In this document: piece after piece, positions 52,091 to 60,996 of the stretch | Layout: each line of letters opens with the position of its first letter | Numbering within the stretch: position 1 is the first letter of the stretch | DNA from: Limnohabitans sp. Jir72 | GTDB lineage: Bacteria > Pseudomonadota > Gammaproteobacteria > Burkholderiales > Burkholderiaceae_C | Length of the DNA stretch: 64,000 nucleotides | Assembly (NCBI RefSeq): GCF_003063575.1 | Contig: NZ_NESC01000001.1 | Coordinates: 186,001 to 250,000 of the forward strand | Direction: 5' to 3' | The notes under the pieces: model-generated | Databases searched by the model: none | Told to the model about the DNA's origin: nothing | Seen by the model: the letters and a program-made list of their open reading frames with translations, nothing else | Program-made: the position numbers and the translations under genes

Positions 52091-52839
52091 TGCAAATTGA
52101 ACCATGCCCTAGAACATTAAATAACAAGATGCCCAACTCATCAAACCATAAAAGTCCTAAAATGGAAAATAATAGAACCTACACTTATAAAGCCGTATTG
52201 TCTAATAAGGCTGCTTTGGCTGGTGCATTGGCAACTGTTTCAGCATATACAGACATTTTCCATGGCGCCAACCCCATTGAAAGCATTGGTGCAGAAATTT
52301 TTCAAGAAATGGCCGGAAATTCAATGCTATTAGAATTTGAAAAATTAGGAAACAAAGAATATAGAGATATTTCCATTGAAGAAATAAAAAACAATAAAGA
52401 CATGGCAAGAGTCTTCAATTCACTAAAGAAAATTCCACCGACTCCATTTATGGGCAACATTTCAAAAAATATTGAAGATGGCTATATTGAAGTCACATCA
52501 AAAGGTATATCGCCGAACGATTATATATTCATCATATCTCCTGAGTTTCTTGCTGCAGTTTATAAATTCAAGGATGTCACCTTGCCGAATGATGATCTAA
52601 AAAGGTCTGCAGTAAATAAATTATTTTCTGAATTCAAAAATAATCCTGATAAATTTCCAGAATTTTACAAAGAAATATCTGAAAAAGGACTCGAAAAAGA
52701 TTTCACAAACTTTGGATCCGATTTTCTTAGCGAAACACTCAAGCAGGGCTTAGAATATGGTTCAGAAAAATTTATAATTAAGTCACTGATTGACAACAAT
52801 GTCGGACAATTTGTTATATTCGAAGAGGATCATGAGTGA
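52087..52839 (+). CDS. Unknown AT-rich cargo protein
   Basis: A 250-aa protein of unrecognised family; composition changes to AT-rich from about 52110. A hydrophobic-lean, helical N-terminal third (NKAALAGALATVSAYTDIFH) may be amphipathic; no transmembrane segment or known catalytic motif. Its start (ATG at 52087) overlaps the preceding stop by 4 nt. One of three AT-rich genes that look like separately acquired cargo; defence or maintenance roles are possible but unsupported. Confidence 0.6.
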   Translation: MMQIEPCPRTLNNKMPNSSNHKSPKMENNRTYTYKAVLSNKAALAGALATVSAYTDIFHGANPIESIGAEIFQEMAGNSMLLEFEKLGNKEYRDISIEEIKNNKDMARVFNSLKKIPPTPFMGNISKNIEDGYIEVTSKGISPNDYIFIISPEFLAAVYKFKDVTLPNDDLKRSAVNKLFSEFKNNPDKFPEFYKEISEKGLEKDFTNFGSDFLSETLKQGLEYGSEKFIIKSLIDNNVGQFVIFEEDHE

Positions 52840-52954
52840 ACTATTGATTTGAAATATATTTTCAATTTCTTTATTTCCATTTTTCGAACCTGATTCCCAC
52901 TAAAATGACAAAGGCCCTGCCAGAGCAGAGCCTTCGATGGTGGACCTCATTCCG

Positions 52955-53146
52955 TCAGTGCCCGGAGACCAGCGCTCGAACATCCGACTCACGCCAACAT
53001 GTGGTTCGGGTACCGAGCTTGATCGGCGTCGGGAATTTGCCCTCAGCGACACCCGCCCACCAAGAGCTTTTGGAGATCGGGATGATCGGCGGGATGCCGT
53101 TGCTCTTGTCACCCACGATGTCTTTGATTCGAAGCAGTCGTTCCAT
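52955..53146 (-). CDS. alpA: AlpA-family excisionase/regulator
   Basis: A 63-aa MerR-like winged helix. RLLRIKDIVGDKSNG and GKFPTPIKLGTRTTCWRESDV match AlpA, a family that regulates or directs excision of tRNA-borne islands. The helix-turn region is longer in Trp/Ser than usual (SKSSWWAGVAEG). AAGGAG before the ATG overlaps the AAA gene stop, 11 nt apart, so it belongs to the same operon. Confidence 0.85.
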   Translation of the reverse strand: MERLLRIKDIVGDKSNGIPPIIPISKSSWWAGVAEGKFPTPIKLGTRTTCWRESDVRALVSGH

Positions 53147-53157
53147 GTTTTTACTCC

Positions 53158-53874
53158 TTAGATTTGTTCAGTTCCAGAAACCACGATCAGTTGGGGCTGG
53201 GTCGGTTTGGGTAGTGCCGATGTCCTCAGCAACCCTGCCTGTTTGAGCGCCAGCATCTTGTCGATGGTCCTGAGGTAGTCACGGACATCCCGATTGCTGC
53301 CGGTGTATTTCTCAAGATTCTTGGTCACCTCAGCCAGCGTCATCACCACACCCTCTTGCTCAAGGATGTGCTGAGCACGAGGCGCAAAATCCTGTGGCGA
53401 GATCTGGGTGAACTCGTATTTGTCACAGCGAGAGCGGACGGCATTCTCGAACTTCATCGGGTCATTTGTCGTGAAAATCACCATCAGACGGTCTTTGTAG
53501 TCGTCCAATGCGATCCACAGGCGGCTCAGGCTTTTGCTGTATTTGTCCAGTTCATGGAACACAACGACACAGCGCTGGTGCTGGGCATCACCGTAGTACT
53601 GGACGGTGTTGGACAGGTAGTTGGCCAGGTCCTCACGGCTCAGGAATTGCTCGATGCTGTCTTGAATGAGCAGACCCGATCCACCAGTCAGCGCTGTGGC
53701 CACCAGATTGGCAATGGTCGTTTTGCCATTGCCGTTGGTGCCATACAGCATCAGGTTGTCACAGGAATACTGCCCAGAAATGATCCCCTTCACGAAGAAC
53801 TCGGTGTCAGGGTCATTGAAAACCACATCATTGATGGTCTGAGGGGCATACTTGATTTCGGTGCGAATGGTCAT
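53158..53874 (-). CDS. AAA+ ATPase (clamp-loader-like)
   Basis: A 238-aa AAA+ protein. Walker A GTNGNGKTT near residue 45-53, Walker B RCVVVFHELDKY, sensor 1 MVIFTTNDP and the Arg finger in VRSRCDKYEF. The order matches replication-factor-C/RuvB-type small ATPases. The N terminus MTIRTEIKYAPQTINDVVFN resembles clamp-loader starts. The Met at 53874 follows AAAGGAG. It is unusual to find such a protein with AlpA; could help replication of the excised element or act in interference. Confidence 0.8.
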   Translation of the reverse strand: MTIRTEIKYAPQTINDVVFNDPDTEFFVKGIISGQYSCDNLMLYGTNGNGKTTIANLVATALTGGSGLLIQDSIEQFLSREDLANYLSNTVQYYGDAQHQRCVVVFHELDKYSKSLSRLWIALDDYKDRLMVIFTTNDPMKFENAVRSRCDKYEFTQISPQDFAPRAQHILEQEGVVMTLAEVTKNLEKYTGSNRDVRDYLRTIDKMLALKQAGLLRTSALPKPTQPQLIVVSGTEQI

Positions 53875-53939
53875 TTTTTCTCCTTTGGATTTGTGGGTGG
53901 CTGGCACACACGACACCATTGCCGTGTGTGCCATGTCGG

Positions 53940-54719
53940 TCAGGCGGCCTTGAGTTCCTGCTGATCGGCGGATTGAATGAACTTTTCAGCCTCAGCATTG
54001 AGCAGGCTCATGGACTGATTGGCTGCCTTCCATTTACGGGCGGCGCTACGAACCAGCGAGTTGTAGACAGCCGTCTCGATGTCCTCAACGACACAAACGA
54101 TCTTGAGTTCGCCATTGGGGCCGGGCTGAGTGATCAGGGCGCTGATGCTCTGGCAGCAGGTTCCGGTGATAGTCACGGAAGCCAGAGGCTGGCCCTTACG
54201 CTTTTCAATGACAGCATTGATTTGTGTGACTGCCACTTCCAGTTCTTGGCGCTTGGCAACCTTGGCTTGGTTCTCTTTGGTCAACTTGGCAACGCCGTCA
54301 ATGCCATGATTGCCACGGAGCCAGTCAGGAAGTACAGTCGGCTTGACGCTGAACTTTTTGGCAACCTCCACGGCCTTCTGGTAGCAAAGCACACGCTTAC
54401 GGTCGCTCTTGAACACATAGCGAATCAGAAGACCCAGCACACTGGAATTGCTCTGGACACGGACACCGGATTGGGTGAGCTTGCTGGCGATTTCTTGGCG
54501 AAGGGCCAGGCGCTCCTCAGCGCTACGGTTGATGAACGAGTCCTCGTAGAAGCCGTAGACCTTGCCAAGGAGGCCATAGAGCGCCTCGGTGGCCGTCTGG
54601 TAAACCGTGCTTTCCCAGACCTCACGCTCACCAGACAGGGCTTCAAGTTGCTGGATCGCGTTGCTGGTATAGACTTGAGTGGCCTTGGCGATGGTTTTGG
54701 TTTTTTTGGTTGCTTTCAT
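53940..54719 (-). CDS. Unknown protein, first gene of the AAA-AlpA operon
   Basis: A 259-aa helical protein beginning MKATKKTKTIAKATQVYTSN. The second half includes TKENQAKVAKRQELEVAVTQ and VVEDIETAVYNSLVRSAARK. No family named with certainty; similar proteins with the VYTSNAIQQLEALSGEREVW start occur on plasmids and islands. Precedes the AAA gene by 65 nt. May be an element-specific replication or partition factor. Confidence 0.6.
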   Translation of the reverse strand: MKATKKTKTIAKATQVYTSNAIQQLEALSGEREVWESTVYQTATEALYGLLGKVYGFYEDSFINRSAEERLALRQEIASKLTQSGVRVQSNSSVLGLLIRYVFKSDRKRVLCYQKAVEVAKKFSVKPTVLPDWLRGNHGIDGVAKLTKENQAKVAKRQELEVAVTQINAVIEKRKGQPLASVTITGTCCQSISALITQPGPNGELKIVCVVEDIETAVYNSLVRSAARKWKAANQSMSLLNAEAEKFIQSADQQELKAA

Positions 54720-54818
54720 TTCTATCTCCTAGAATCGTCGGCTGTTTAGCGAAGCGCTCACATTTGTTTCACCGACCTAGGAATGATCTGAAGCTGTGCG
54801 CCGACGATCTCGGTCCGG

Positions 54819-55805
54819 ATGACAATGATTGATCCCCGAACCATGACCAGCAATCCCATCCAAGACGAATACGAAGAGCCCCGCCAGAAAGGCATGACCC
54901 ACTTCCGGCATGCCACCATGGAAGAGGAAATTGCCGATGCCAGCACCAGCATCCGTCGGTGGTGGTGGGAATTTCTGAGGCTCAGCAAGGACTATTGGCT
55001 GCTGTGCCAGAGCACTCAGGGCGGAGAGCCTGTGACCTACGATGAGCGGCTGGCCCAGATCTATCGAGACTTTGGCAACATCTACGACTGCTCATTCGAA
55101 GAGTGGTGGCGTCGCACTGGCTCCCAGTTGTTCAAGGAGCAGCAACTCCCGCCCCGTGTCCAGCAGATCACATCCGTGGAAAGTGCTGTTTCGGGCAATC
55201 GGGCTGGAAAAATTCTGGTCGAAATACCGCTCCAACTGAGCAAGGAAACGGTCCAAAAACAAATCAACTGGATTCTTGAGTCGTTTCAGGACCGACGCCC
55301 ATCAAACCGCTTGGAAACCAGCACCTCACGCTATCCGATCAATGTGACGCTGGCCCGTCTCAATGTGCTCCAAAAATCACATGAGGTGTATTGCTTACAT
55401 CATGAATTGATTGCCAAACCCACAGCCATGGCTCAATCGAACATGAGCCGGTTAGATACTGAGTTCCAGGAGCGGGCTGACCTGTTCAAGATCGGCAAGG
55501 CGCTCCGAATCAGCCCAGGCAATGAGAGCTTAACCGGCACAAAAGAGCAGATCGACCGCCGTGCTAACAGCATGAGGCAGATGGTCTGGGTCTTCATGAA
55601 CAGAGCCAGAGCACTGATTGCGAATGCCGAGCGTGCCGTGTTTCCAGACGCTGAGATGCCCGAAAAGACACCCCCTCGGTTTTCGTCCAAACAAGACGCC
55701 CAGCACAAGGAACTGGAAGCCCAGTGGTGGGCACTGGACCTGTCATCGACACTGAGCGAGAACAGGCTGGCCATGGCCCGAAAACTCCACTACGACGGCA
55801 ACTGA
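54819..55805 (+). CDS. Unknown island protein
   Basis: A 328-aa protein, divergent from the AAA operon. Residues 40-100 contain a WWWEFLRLSKDYWLLCQSTQ stretch followed by IYRDFGNIYDCSFEEWWRRT, a pattern seen in uncharacterised proteins of proteobacterial islands. No enzymatic motif. The start could be at 54819, 54825 or 54843. Confidence 0.6.
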   Translation: MTMIDPRTMTSNPIQDEYEEPRQKGMTHFRHATMEEEIADASTSIRRWWWEFLRLSKDYWLLCQSTQGGEPVTYDERLAQIYRDFGNIYDCSFEEWWRRTGSQLFKEQQLPPRVQQITSVESAVSGNRAGKILVEIPLQLSKETVQKQINWILESFQDRRPSNRLETSTSRYPINVTLARLNVLQKSHEVYCLHHELIAKPTAMAQSNMSRLDTEFQERADLFKIGKALRISPGNESLTGTKEQIDRRANSMRQMVWVFMNRARALIANAERAVFPDAEMPEKTPPRFSSKQDAQHKELEAQWWALDLSSTLSENRLAMARKLHYDGN

Positions 55806-55895
55806 TCCATGTCGTGGGCGTCTAAAAACAGGACGCTCACTTCAAAATTTAAAACCACATATATATAATTTCTTTTTTTAAGTGGAAAATATTTC

Positions 55896-56837
55896 GTGAA
55901 AAAAATCGACATTTTGCTCCAAAGTAACCCAACTCACATCTCTGCCCCTGTTGTTTGGAATAAAGCAGTTATGATGAGTCACGGCGAAGATGACTATGGC
56001 CTATTTATAAACATCTTCCCATCTGGAAGATTAATTATGGAAAGAGATAACTGGGGAAACTCTTTTAAGGAAACCAAGAAGAATATTGAAAAACTCACAA
56101 ATAATAAAGTGCAAGAAATTGAATATGCCACATGGAATGGATGGGAAGAAAATAAATACTTCTGCGATATAAAATCAGTGAAGTCAGATGAAAATAAATT
56201 TTACACAGGGAATAGCATTTGTCACATGAAGAGGTGGTTTTGTGACAAAAACAAAGTTATAATTATATTATTCAATAATTCTGAGCTTATATTTGAACAC
56301 GAATTAGGCGGACCAAGTAGCTTGGAAATAATCAAGAAACTTGAAAAAATCGAAAGTGATGCATTTATAGCGATCAAGCCAAAGGGCTTCTTTCATCCTA
56401 TGTCAATAATTTGTGAGCAGTGTTACTTTACAGATGTAACTCCCATTAAAGAAGGCTGGCTATTATCTGAATCCAAAGCTCATCCATGGATTTATAGCAC
56501 TGAACAGCGAACAACAAAAAATAGATTTATAAATGAAATAGTATCGCATCTGTATCGCCGGTATGAAATTGAGATTCCATTCAACTGGAATTGGTCAAAT
56601 GAACTCTATCGCAATGAAGTTTATGTGGTTATGGAAAGCAGCATGCTGAAAAATGAAAACAGACACATAACATGTAGTGCAACGCCTATATATCGAGATA
56701 AATCGACAAATAAATTACAACGCATTGATAACAGCTCATTGCAAAAACATATTTTAGAGATATGCAATTATGATCTAGGAATGCTGCTTAATTACTTTCA
56801 TACAAGTTACATTGATCAGATGGCTAAAATTTTATAG
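55896..56837 (+). CDS. Unknown AT-rich cargo protein
   Basis: A 313-aa protein in a strongly AT-rich region. Several aromatic and acidic stretches (EYATWNGWEENKYF, HMKRWFCDKNK) but no known domain. Cysteines at residues in ICEQCYFTD (a CxxC pair) may bind metal. The gene is flanked by AT-rich gaps on both sides. Candidate accessory function; nothing can be assigned. Confidence 0.6.
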   Translation: MKKIDILLQSNPTHISAPVVWNKAVMMSHGEDDYGLFINIFPSGRLIMERDNWGNSFKETKKNIEKLTNNKVQEIEYATWNGWEENKYFCDIKSVKSDENKFYTGNSICHMKRWFCDKNKVIIILFNNSELIFEHELGGPSSLEIIKKLEKIESDAFIAIKPKGFFHPMSIICEQCYFTDVTPIKEGWLLSESKAHPWIYSTEQRTTKNRFINEIVSHLYRRYEIEIPFNWNWSNELYRNEVYVVMESSMLKNENRHITCSATPIYRDKSTNKLQRIDNSSLQKHILEICNYDLGMLLNYFHTSYIDQMAKIL

Positions 56838-56956
56838 GAAATTTTAAATCATTTATTCTAATTAATAGAATTTATTTTCCAAATGAATAAAACAAGAAGT
56901 AATTACTTGGATATATATTTTTAAAAAATCATCATTTGCAATTTAAAATACAACAC

Positions 56957-57418
56957 TCAACCGATTACTATCTTTGCTTCTATTGCCTTTTTCATCAAAG
57001 CTTGCCCGCAAGTTTCCATTAACAACGCTTCTTCATGAGTGAAATTATCAACAGAATTATTTATTATTTTCAGATATATATCATGCCCATCTACAATCAA
57101 CTTGTATGCGGCACCACCAAGAATTATTGCCATGCAAGAATTCACACCATTGGTGAGGTATTCTCTGCCTTTGATATAGTTTTTTATTTTAAATTCCGAT
57201 ATTGCGAATGTTAAGGCATCAGTTGAAACTTTTTTTGTGGCAATTTTCCCATCTTTGTCCTTTGATAGCCATCCTATGTCCTGGGAAGCAGCACGCTTCA
57301 AGAATTCCAAAATAACATCATCATCTTTCGTTATGTCATTGGATTGATTATTTTTGAATGAATTACAATTTGCTGCAAAATACAATTCAGCAGATTTTAT
57401 GAAGCGCTCTTTATCCAT
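56957..57418 (-). CDS. Unknown AT-rich cargo protein
   Basis: A 153-aa protein convergent with the 313-aa gene. Helical, with a central glycine patch (IILGGAAYKLIVDGHDI). No recognised family. Could be paired with the 313-aa gene, but convergent orientation argues against a simple operon. Confidence 0.55.
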   Translation of the reverse strand: MDKERFIKSAELYFAANCNSFKNNQSNDITKDDDVILEFLKRAASQDIGWLSKDKDGKIATKKVSTDALTFAISEFKIKNYIKGREYLTNGVNSCMAIILGGAAYKLIVDGHDIYLKIINNSVDNFTHEEALLMETCGQALMKKAIEAKIVIG

Positions 57419-57547
57419 TGGTTTGAACTTCAGATTTTATTGGTTGATTTTATTTTATTGATCAAAGATGAACGACCAATTTGCACTATTTCCCATCTTA
57501 ACCGGCCACAACACTTAAATCAATGCTTCGTTCTAGTCTGAAGAAAA

Positions 57548-58744
57548 TTATGCAGGTTGAGCCACAAAATTTGCCCAACCTGCCATCAACGCTCGGCGCT
57601 TCTCTAGGTAGTCTCCACGCTGATAGGCTGCTTCGGTCTGATCAGCCAGCGAGTGAGCCAGCGACTGTTCGATGACTTCTCGGCTATGCCTAGATGTCTC
57701 ACCTGCCCAGTCACGGAACGACGAGCGAAAGCCGTGAACGGTGTATTCCTTGAATCCGAGTGTACCCTTCAAATAGTTACTCATTGCCATGTTCGAAAGC
57801 GGCTTGCCCTTGCCTCGGCTATCGAACACCCAAGGCGAGTCATCAACTCGGTTGATTGACTTCAAAACTTCAATCGCCTGATCTGACAGTGGCACCCTGT
57901 GCTCACGCCCCTTTTTCATTCGCTCTTTCGGGATCGTCCAAATCGCCTTGTCAAAGTCGAATTCATCCCACTTCGCTTCAATCGTCTCGCTGGTTCTGGT
58001 TGCCGTCAGAAGACACAGGAGCAAGGCTTTTGCCGACAACACTGGCGTGATACCAATCGTATGAAATAACGCTGGTATATGAGCGTAAGGCATAGCGGCA
58101 TGGTGCTTGACCCGCTGACGCTTGCTGATTGACGGCAGCAAGTGAGCCAACTTGCCTTTCCAGATTGCCGGGTTGTCGCCTGTTCTGTGACCGGACACAA
58201 CGGCCCAATCCATGATGCTTTCAATACGACCTCTGAGCCGTGTTGCCGTCTCGTTCTTTGTCGTCCAGATTGGCTTGAGGATTTCCAGCACCAACTCAGT
58301 CGTGACATCAGAACAGGCCAAAGTGCCGATGACCGGATTGGCATAAGTTGAGATTGTGTTTGTCCACTGGTCAGCGTGTTTCAAATTTCGCCAGCCGTGT
58401 CGCTTTGTCTCAATGTAAATTTGGGCAGCTCGTTGAAAAGTCATGACATCACTGGCAGCGGCAGCCGCCGCTTGAATCTTGCTTCGTTCAAGACGGGGAT
58501 CGCCGCCCTGTCTCACCAGTCGGTGATGTTGAACTGCTGTATCTCTTGCCTCAGCCAGGGTGACATCCCTGAGCGGACCCAATCCAATCGTGTTTTTGCC
58601 GCCAGCGCCCCACCGAAAAATCCAACTTTTGTTTGGCTGACTCGGGTCGGGTGAAGCCTGAACCTTGAGGTACAGCCCACCACCGTCAGCGTGAAGGCCG
58701 ACCGTCTTGAGTGACTTGATTGAAAGCGCTGTAAGTTTGCCCAT
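57548..58744 (-). CDS. int: P4-type tyrosine integrase
   Basis: A 398-aa site-specific recombinase: DUF4102 N-terminal arm-binding domain (residues 1-90, ..KVQASPDPSQPNKSWIFRW), SAM-like core-binding domain, and catalytic domain with Arg in TATRTSETIEAKW, HGFRSSFRDWAG (His-x-x-Arg) and AAYQRGDYLEKRR containing the nucleophile Tyr. It integrates at the tRNA 3' end. Transcribed from near attR into the element. Confidence 0.93.
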   Translation of the reverse strand: MGKLTALSIKSLKTVGLHADGGGLYLKVQASPDPSQPNKSWIFRWGAGGKNTIGLGPLRDVTLAEARDTAVQHHRLVRQGGDPRLERSKIQAAAAAASDVMTFQRAAQIYIETKRHGWRNLKHADQWTNTISTYANPVIGTLACSDVTTELVLEILKPIWTTKNETATRLRGRIESIMDWAVVSGHRTGDNPAIWKGKLAHLLPSISKRQRVKHHAAMPYAHIPALFHTIGITPVLSAKALLLCLLTATRTSETIEAKWDEFDFDKAIWTIPKERMKKGREHRVPLSDQAIEVLKSINRVDDSPWVFDSRGKGKPLSNMAMSNYLKGTLGFKEYTVHGFRSSFRDWAGETSRHSREVIEQSLAHSLADQTEAAYQRGDYLEKRRALMAGWANFVAQPA

Positions 58745-58919
58745 GATGTCTGTGTATCTTGAAATCCAAGATACATTCTAAGACACACTAATGAGCAAAA
58801 CGCTATAGGATTTGGTTGGACAAACAAAGATCAATAAAATTCATAAGTCATTGATTTGTATAGAGTAAAAGAGATTTATTGGTTGCTATTGAACAGCGTT
58901 GGACAACATAGTAGAATGA

Positions 58920-58935
58920 CGCCTGTTCCGCCAGA
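58920..58935. repeat. attR: 16-bp direct repeat
   Basis: CGCCTGTTCCGCCAGA, identical to attL at 48469-48484. Confidence 0.85.
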
Positions 58936-58940
58936 AACGA

Positions 58941-58973
58941 AAAAAGCCTGCACGCAAGTGCAGGCTTTTTTTT
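58941..58973. terminator. Bidirectional terminator, probably the original tRNA-Ser terminator
   Basis: Stem AAAAAGCCTGCAC / GTGCAGGCTTTTT with loop GCAA and a T8 run on the plus strand (A-run on the other side). It also ends the livJ-type gene on the minus strand. Before integration it would have followed the tRNA directly. Confidence 0.85.
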
Positions 58974-59005
58974 GCCCAAACGCCCCCGTTTGAGGGCGAA
59001 TGGCT

Positions 59006-60172
59006 TCAGCGAACCACGGCCAGCTGGGCGCGTTCACCACCTTTGTAGGTGTACAGCGTCAAAGCGCCATTCTTGATGTCGCCTTTTTCGTCAAACGCAA
59101 TGTCTCCGGTCACGCCTTTGTACTTGATGGCTTTCAGAGCTGGCAAGTACTTGGCAGGATCGGCAGAACCGGCGTTCACCATGGCGGTTGCCATGACTTT
59201 CACAGCGTCGTAGACATAGGGCGCGTAGACCTGCACATCGGCATTGAACTTGGCTTTGAAGTCTGCGCGGAACTTGTCCATGCCGACTTTTTGCTCGCCT
59301 TCCACACCGCCGGCCTCAGCGCAAAACACAGTCTCGTCTTTCATGGCGTCGCCAGCCAGTTTGGCCAGCTCGGTGGTGCAAATGCCGTCACCGCCCATGA
59401 ATTTGGCACTGATGCCCAAGGACTTCATCTGGCGCAGCATCGGTCCAGCCACCGCGTCCATCCCGCCAAAGAACACGATGTCAGGCTTCTTGGCCTTCAG
59501 TGTGGTCAAGATCGCATTGAAGTCGGATGCCTTGTCGGTCGTGAACTCATGGCCCACGATGGTGCCGCCCGAAGCCGTGGCACCCTTTTTGAACTCTTCA
59601 GCCACGCCCTGGCCGTAAGCAGTACGGTCGTCGATCACGGCGATGTTCTTGCCCTTGAGGGTTTCCACCGCGTATTTGCCCAGTGTGCCACCGAGGTGAA
59701 CGTCATCAGCCACCACGCGGAAAGCACCGGTGTAACCCTGTCGGGTGTATTTGGGGTTGGTGGCCGAAGGCGAAATCTGGGGAATGCCTGCCGTGTTGTA
59801 AATCTGCGAAGCAGGAATGGTGGTGCCGGAGTTCAGGTGACCGATCACGCCATTGACCTTGGCATCCACCAGTTTCTGAGCGGCTGCTGTGCCTTGTTTC
59901 GGGTCGGATGCATCGTCTTCGGCCAGCAGCTCAAACTTCACGGCCTTTTCGCCAAACTTCAGACCGGCGGCATTGAGCTCTTCGATGGCCATGCGTGCGC
60001 CGTTCTCGTTGTCTTTGCCCAAGTGTGCAATGGCGCCGCTGACGGGGCCCACGTGACCAATCTTGATGACTTGCGCGTCCGAAGCCGCTTCTTTTTTACC
60101 GCAAGCGGCCAAAGCCACTGCAGCCACGGCAACAGCGATCACAGACAAGGAACGACGACTTGAAAATTTCAT
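59006..60172 (-). CDS. Branched-chain amino-acid ABC transporter substrate-binding lipoprotein
   Basis: LivJ-type binding protein (388 aa). A lipoprotein signal with lipobox LAAC (Cys24) precedes the mature GKKEAASDAQVIKIGHVGPV. Leu/Ile/Val-binding features follow: GPVSGAIAHLGKDNENGARM, SGTTIPASQIYNTAGIPQIS, DDRTAYGQGVAEEF and FMGGDGICT. No permease genes are adjacent; ligand could be branched-chain or other amino acids. Confidence 0.92.
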   Translation of the reverse strand: MKFSSRRSLSVIAVAVAAVALAACGKKEAASDAQVIKIGHVGPVSGAIAHLGKDNENGARMAIEELNAAGLKFGEKAVKFELLAEDDASDPKQGTAAAQKLVDAKVNGVIGHLNSGTTIPASQIYNTAGIPQISPSATNPKYTRQGYTGAFRVVADDVHLGGTLGKYAVETLKGKNIAVIDDRTAYGQGVAEEFKKGATASGGTIVGHEFTTDKASDFNAILTTLKAKKPDIVFFGGMDAVAGPMLRQMKSLGISAKFMGGDGICTTELAKLAGDAMKDETVFCAEAGGVEGEQKVGMDKFRADFKAKFNADVQVYAPYVYDAVKVMATAMVNAGSADPAKYLPALKAIKYKGVTGDIAFDEKGDIKNGALTLYTYKGGERAQLAVVR

Positions 60173-60268
60173 GAAAACTCCGAGGAAGAAATTGCTTCAA
60201 TCAAGCAAGCCTGAACCATACCGCAACTGGCCCAGCTTGTGACTCAGGAAAAACCTAAATGACACACT

Positions 60269-60553
60269 TCAGATCGCCGTTGAACTGCTCGTTTTATAGA
60301 TCTCTGCCCGCTTGGCCCACATGCCCTCAACACTTCTTTGCGCCAGTTCGGCCGCCATGCGGTCCAATTCTGGCCGCAGACTGAGCATCAACTCCTGGGA
60401 CAAACCCAATATCATGGCCCTTTCAGCCTGTCGGGCTTCCAAAGCAAGCAACAAGGGCTGCGGGATGTCCTTGGCAGAAATCTCCCGGGTCAAAACCGGG
60501 ATCGTCTGCGGGGGCACATCGCTCAAAGCACGGGCAACAGAGGCATACGTCAT
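60269..60553 (-). CDS. Small conserved protein, operon partner of holC
   Basis: A 94-aa protein (MTYASVARALSDVPPQTIPV..) with helical content and no named domain; conserved beside holC in Burkholderiales as far as I recall. It overlaps holC by 4 nt (ATGA, 60550-60553), so is co-translated. Function unknown. Confidence 0.65.
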   Translation of the reverse strand: MTYASVARALSDVPPQTIPVLTREISAKDIPQPLLLALEARQAERAMILGLSQELMLSLRPELDRMAAELAQRSVEGMWAKRAEIYKTSSSTAI

Positions 60554-60996
60554 GACAGGCTCCGCTTCGATAAATCATGTTGCACCAAATCATAGCCCTG
60601 CGCCGTGTAGTGCTTCCAGCGCTGACGCGCCGTCATGCGGCCGTGGTCATCCACCGCCACAATTTCAATCAAGCGCCCAAACTGCTCGAAACCGGCGGGC
60701 ACTTCATCACCCAAATTGACGAGCACATCCCTGCCAGCGCAGCGCTCAGGATCTTCACTCAGCAAAATGGCTGAAACATCTTGAACATCAGCGCCCTCAG
60801 AGGATGTGCTGTGAGGCAAAAAGTCCACCGCCGAGAAAGTCCACAGCGCTGAGTCGAGTTGACGCAAGGCCTGAGCCGAGCCCACCACGCCGATGCGCAG
60901 CTTTTGCGTGTGCGCCTTGCGCAACAAACGACACGCATACTGCAAGCGCTCGGTGGCATTGAAATGAAATTCAATCCGGGTCATCGCGGTGCTCAT
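60550..60996 (-). CDS. holC: DNA polymerase III subunit chi
   Basis: Chi subunit (148 aa) linking the clamp loader to single-strand-binding protein. TRIEFHFNATERLQYACRLL and IGVVGSAQALRQLDSALWTF, LSEDPERCAGRDVLVNLGDE fit HolC. The ATG at 60996 overlaps the pepA stop by 4 nt; the longer frame upstream is excluded. Confidence 0.9.
   Translation of the reverse strand: MSTAMTRIEFHFNATERLQYACRLLRKAHTQKLRIGVVGSAQALRQLDSALWTFSAVDFLPHSTSSEGADVQDVSAILLSEDPERCAGRDVLVNLGDEVPAGFEQFGRLIEIVAVDDHGRMTARQRWKHYTAQGYDLVQHDLSKRSLS

Larger units (their letters stand above)
48469..58935. mobile_element. ~10.45-kb integrative element in tRNA-Ser(GGA)
   Basis: Bounded by identical 16-bp repeats of the tRNA 3' end. 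It encodes a P4-like tyrosine integrase next to the far end (attR), a serine recombinase and a possible HUH protein near the tRNA side, an AlpA-AAA-unknown operon in the middle, a 328-aa unknown, and three AT-rich genes of unknown function. No capsid, tail or conjugation genes were recognised, so it may be a satellite or mobilised island rather than a complete phage or ICE. Flanking chromosome resumes with the livJ-type gene. The integrase lies at the end away from the tRNA, which is unusual for tRNA-targeting islands. Confidence 0.85.
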
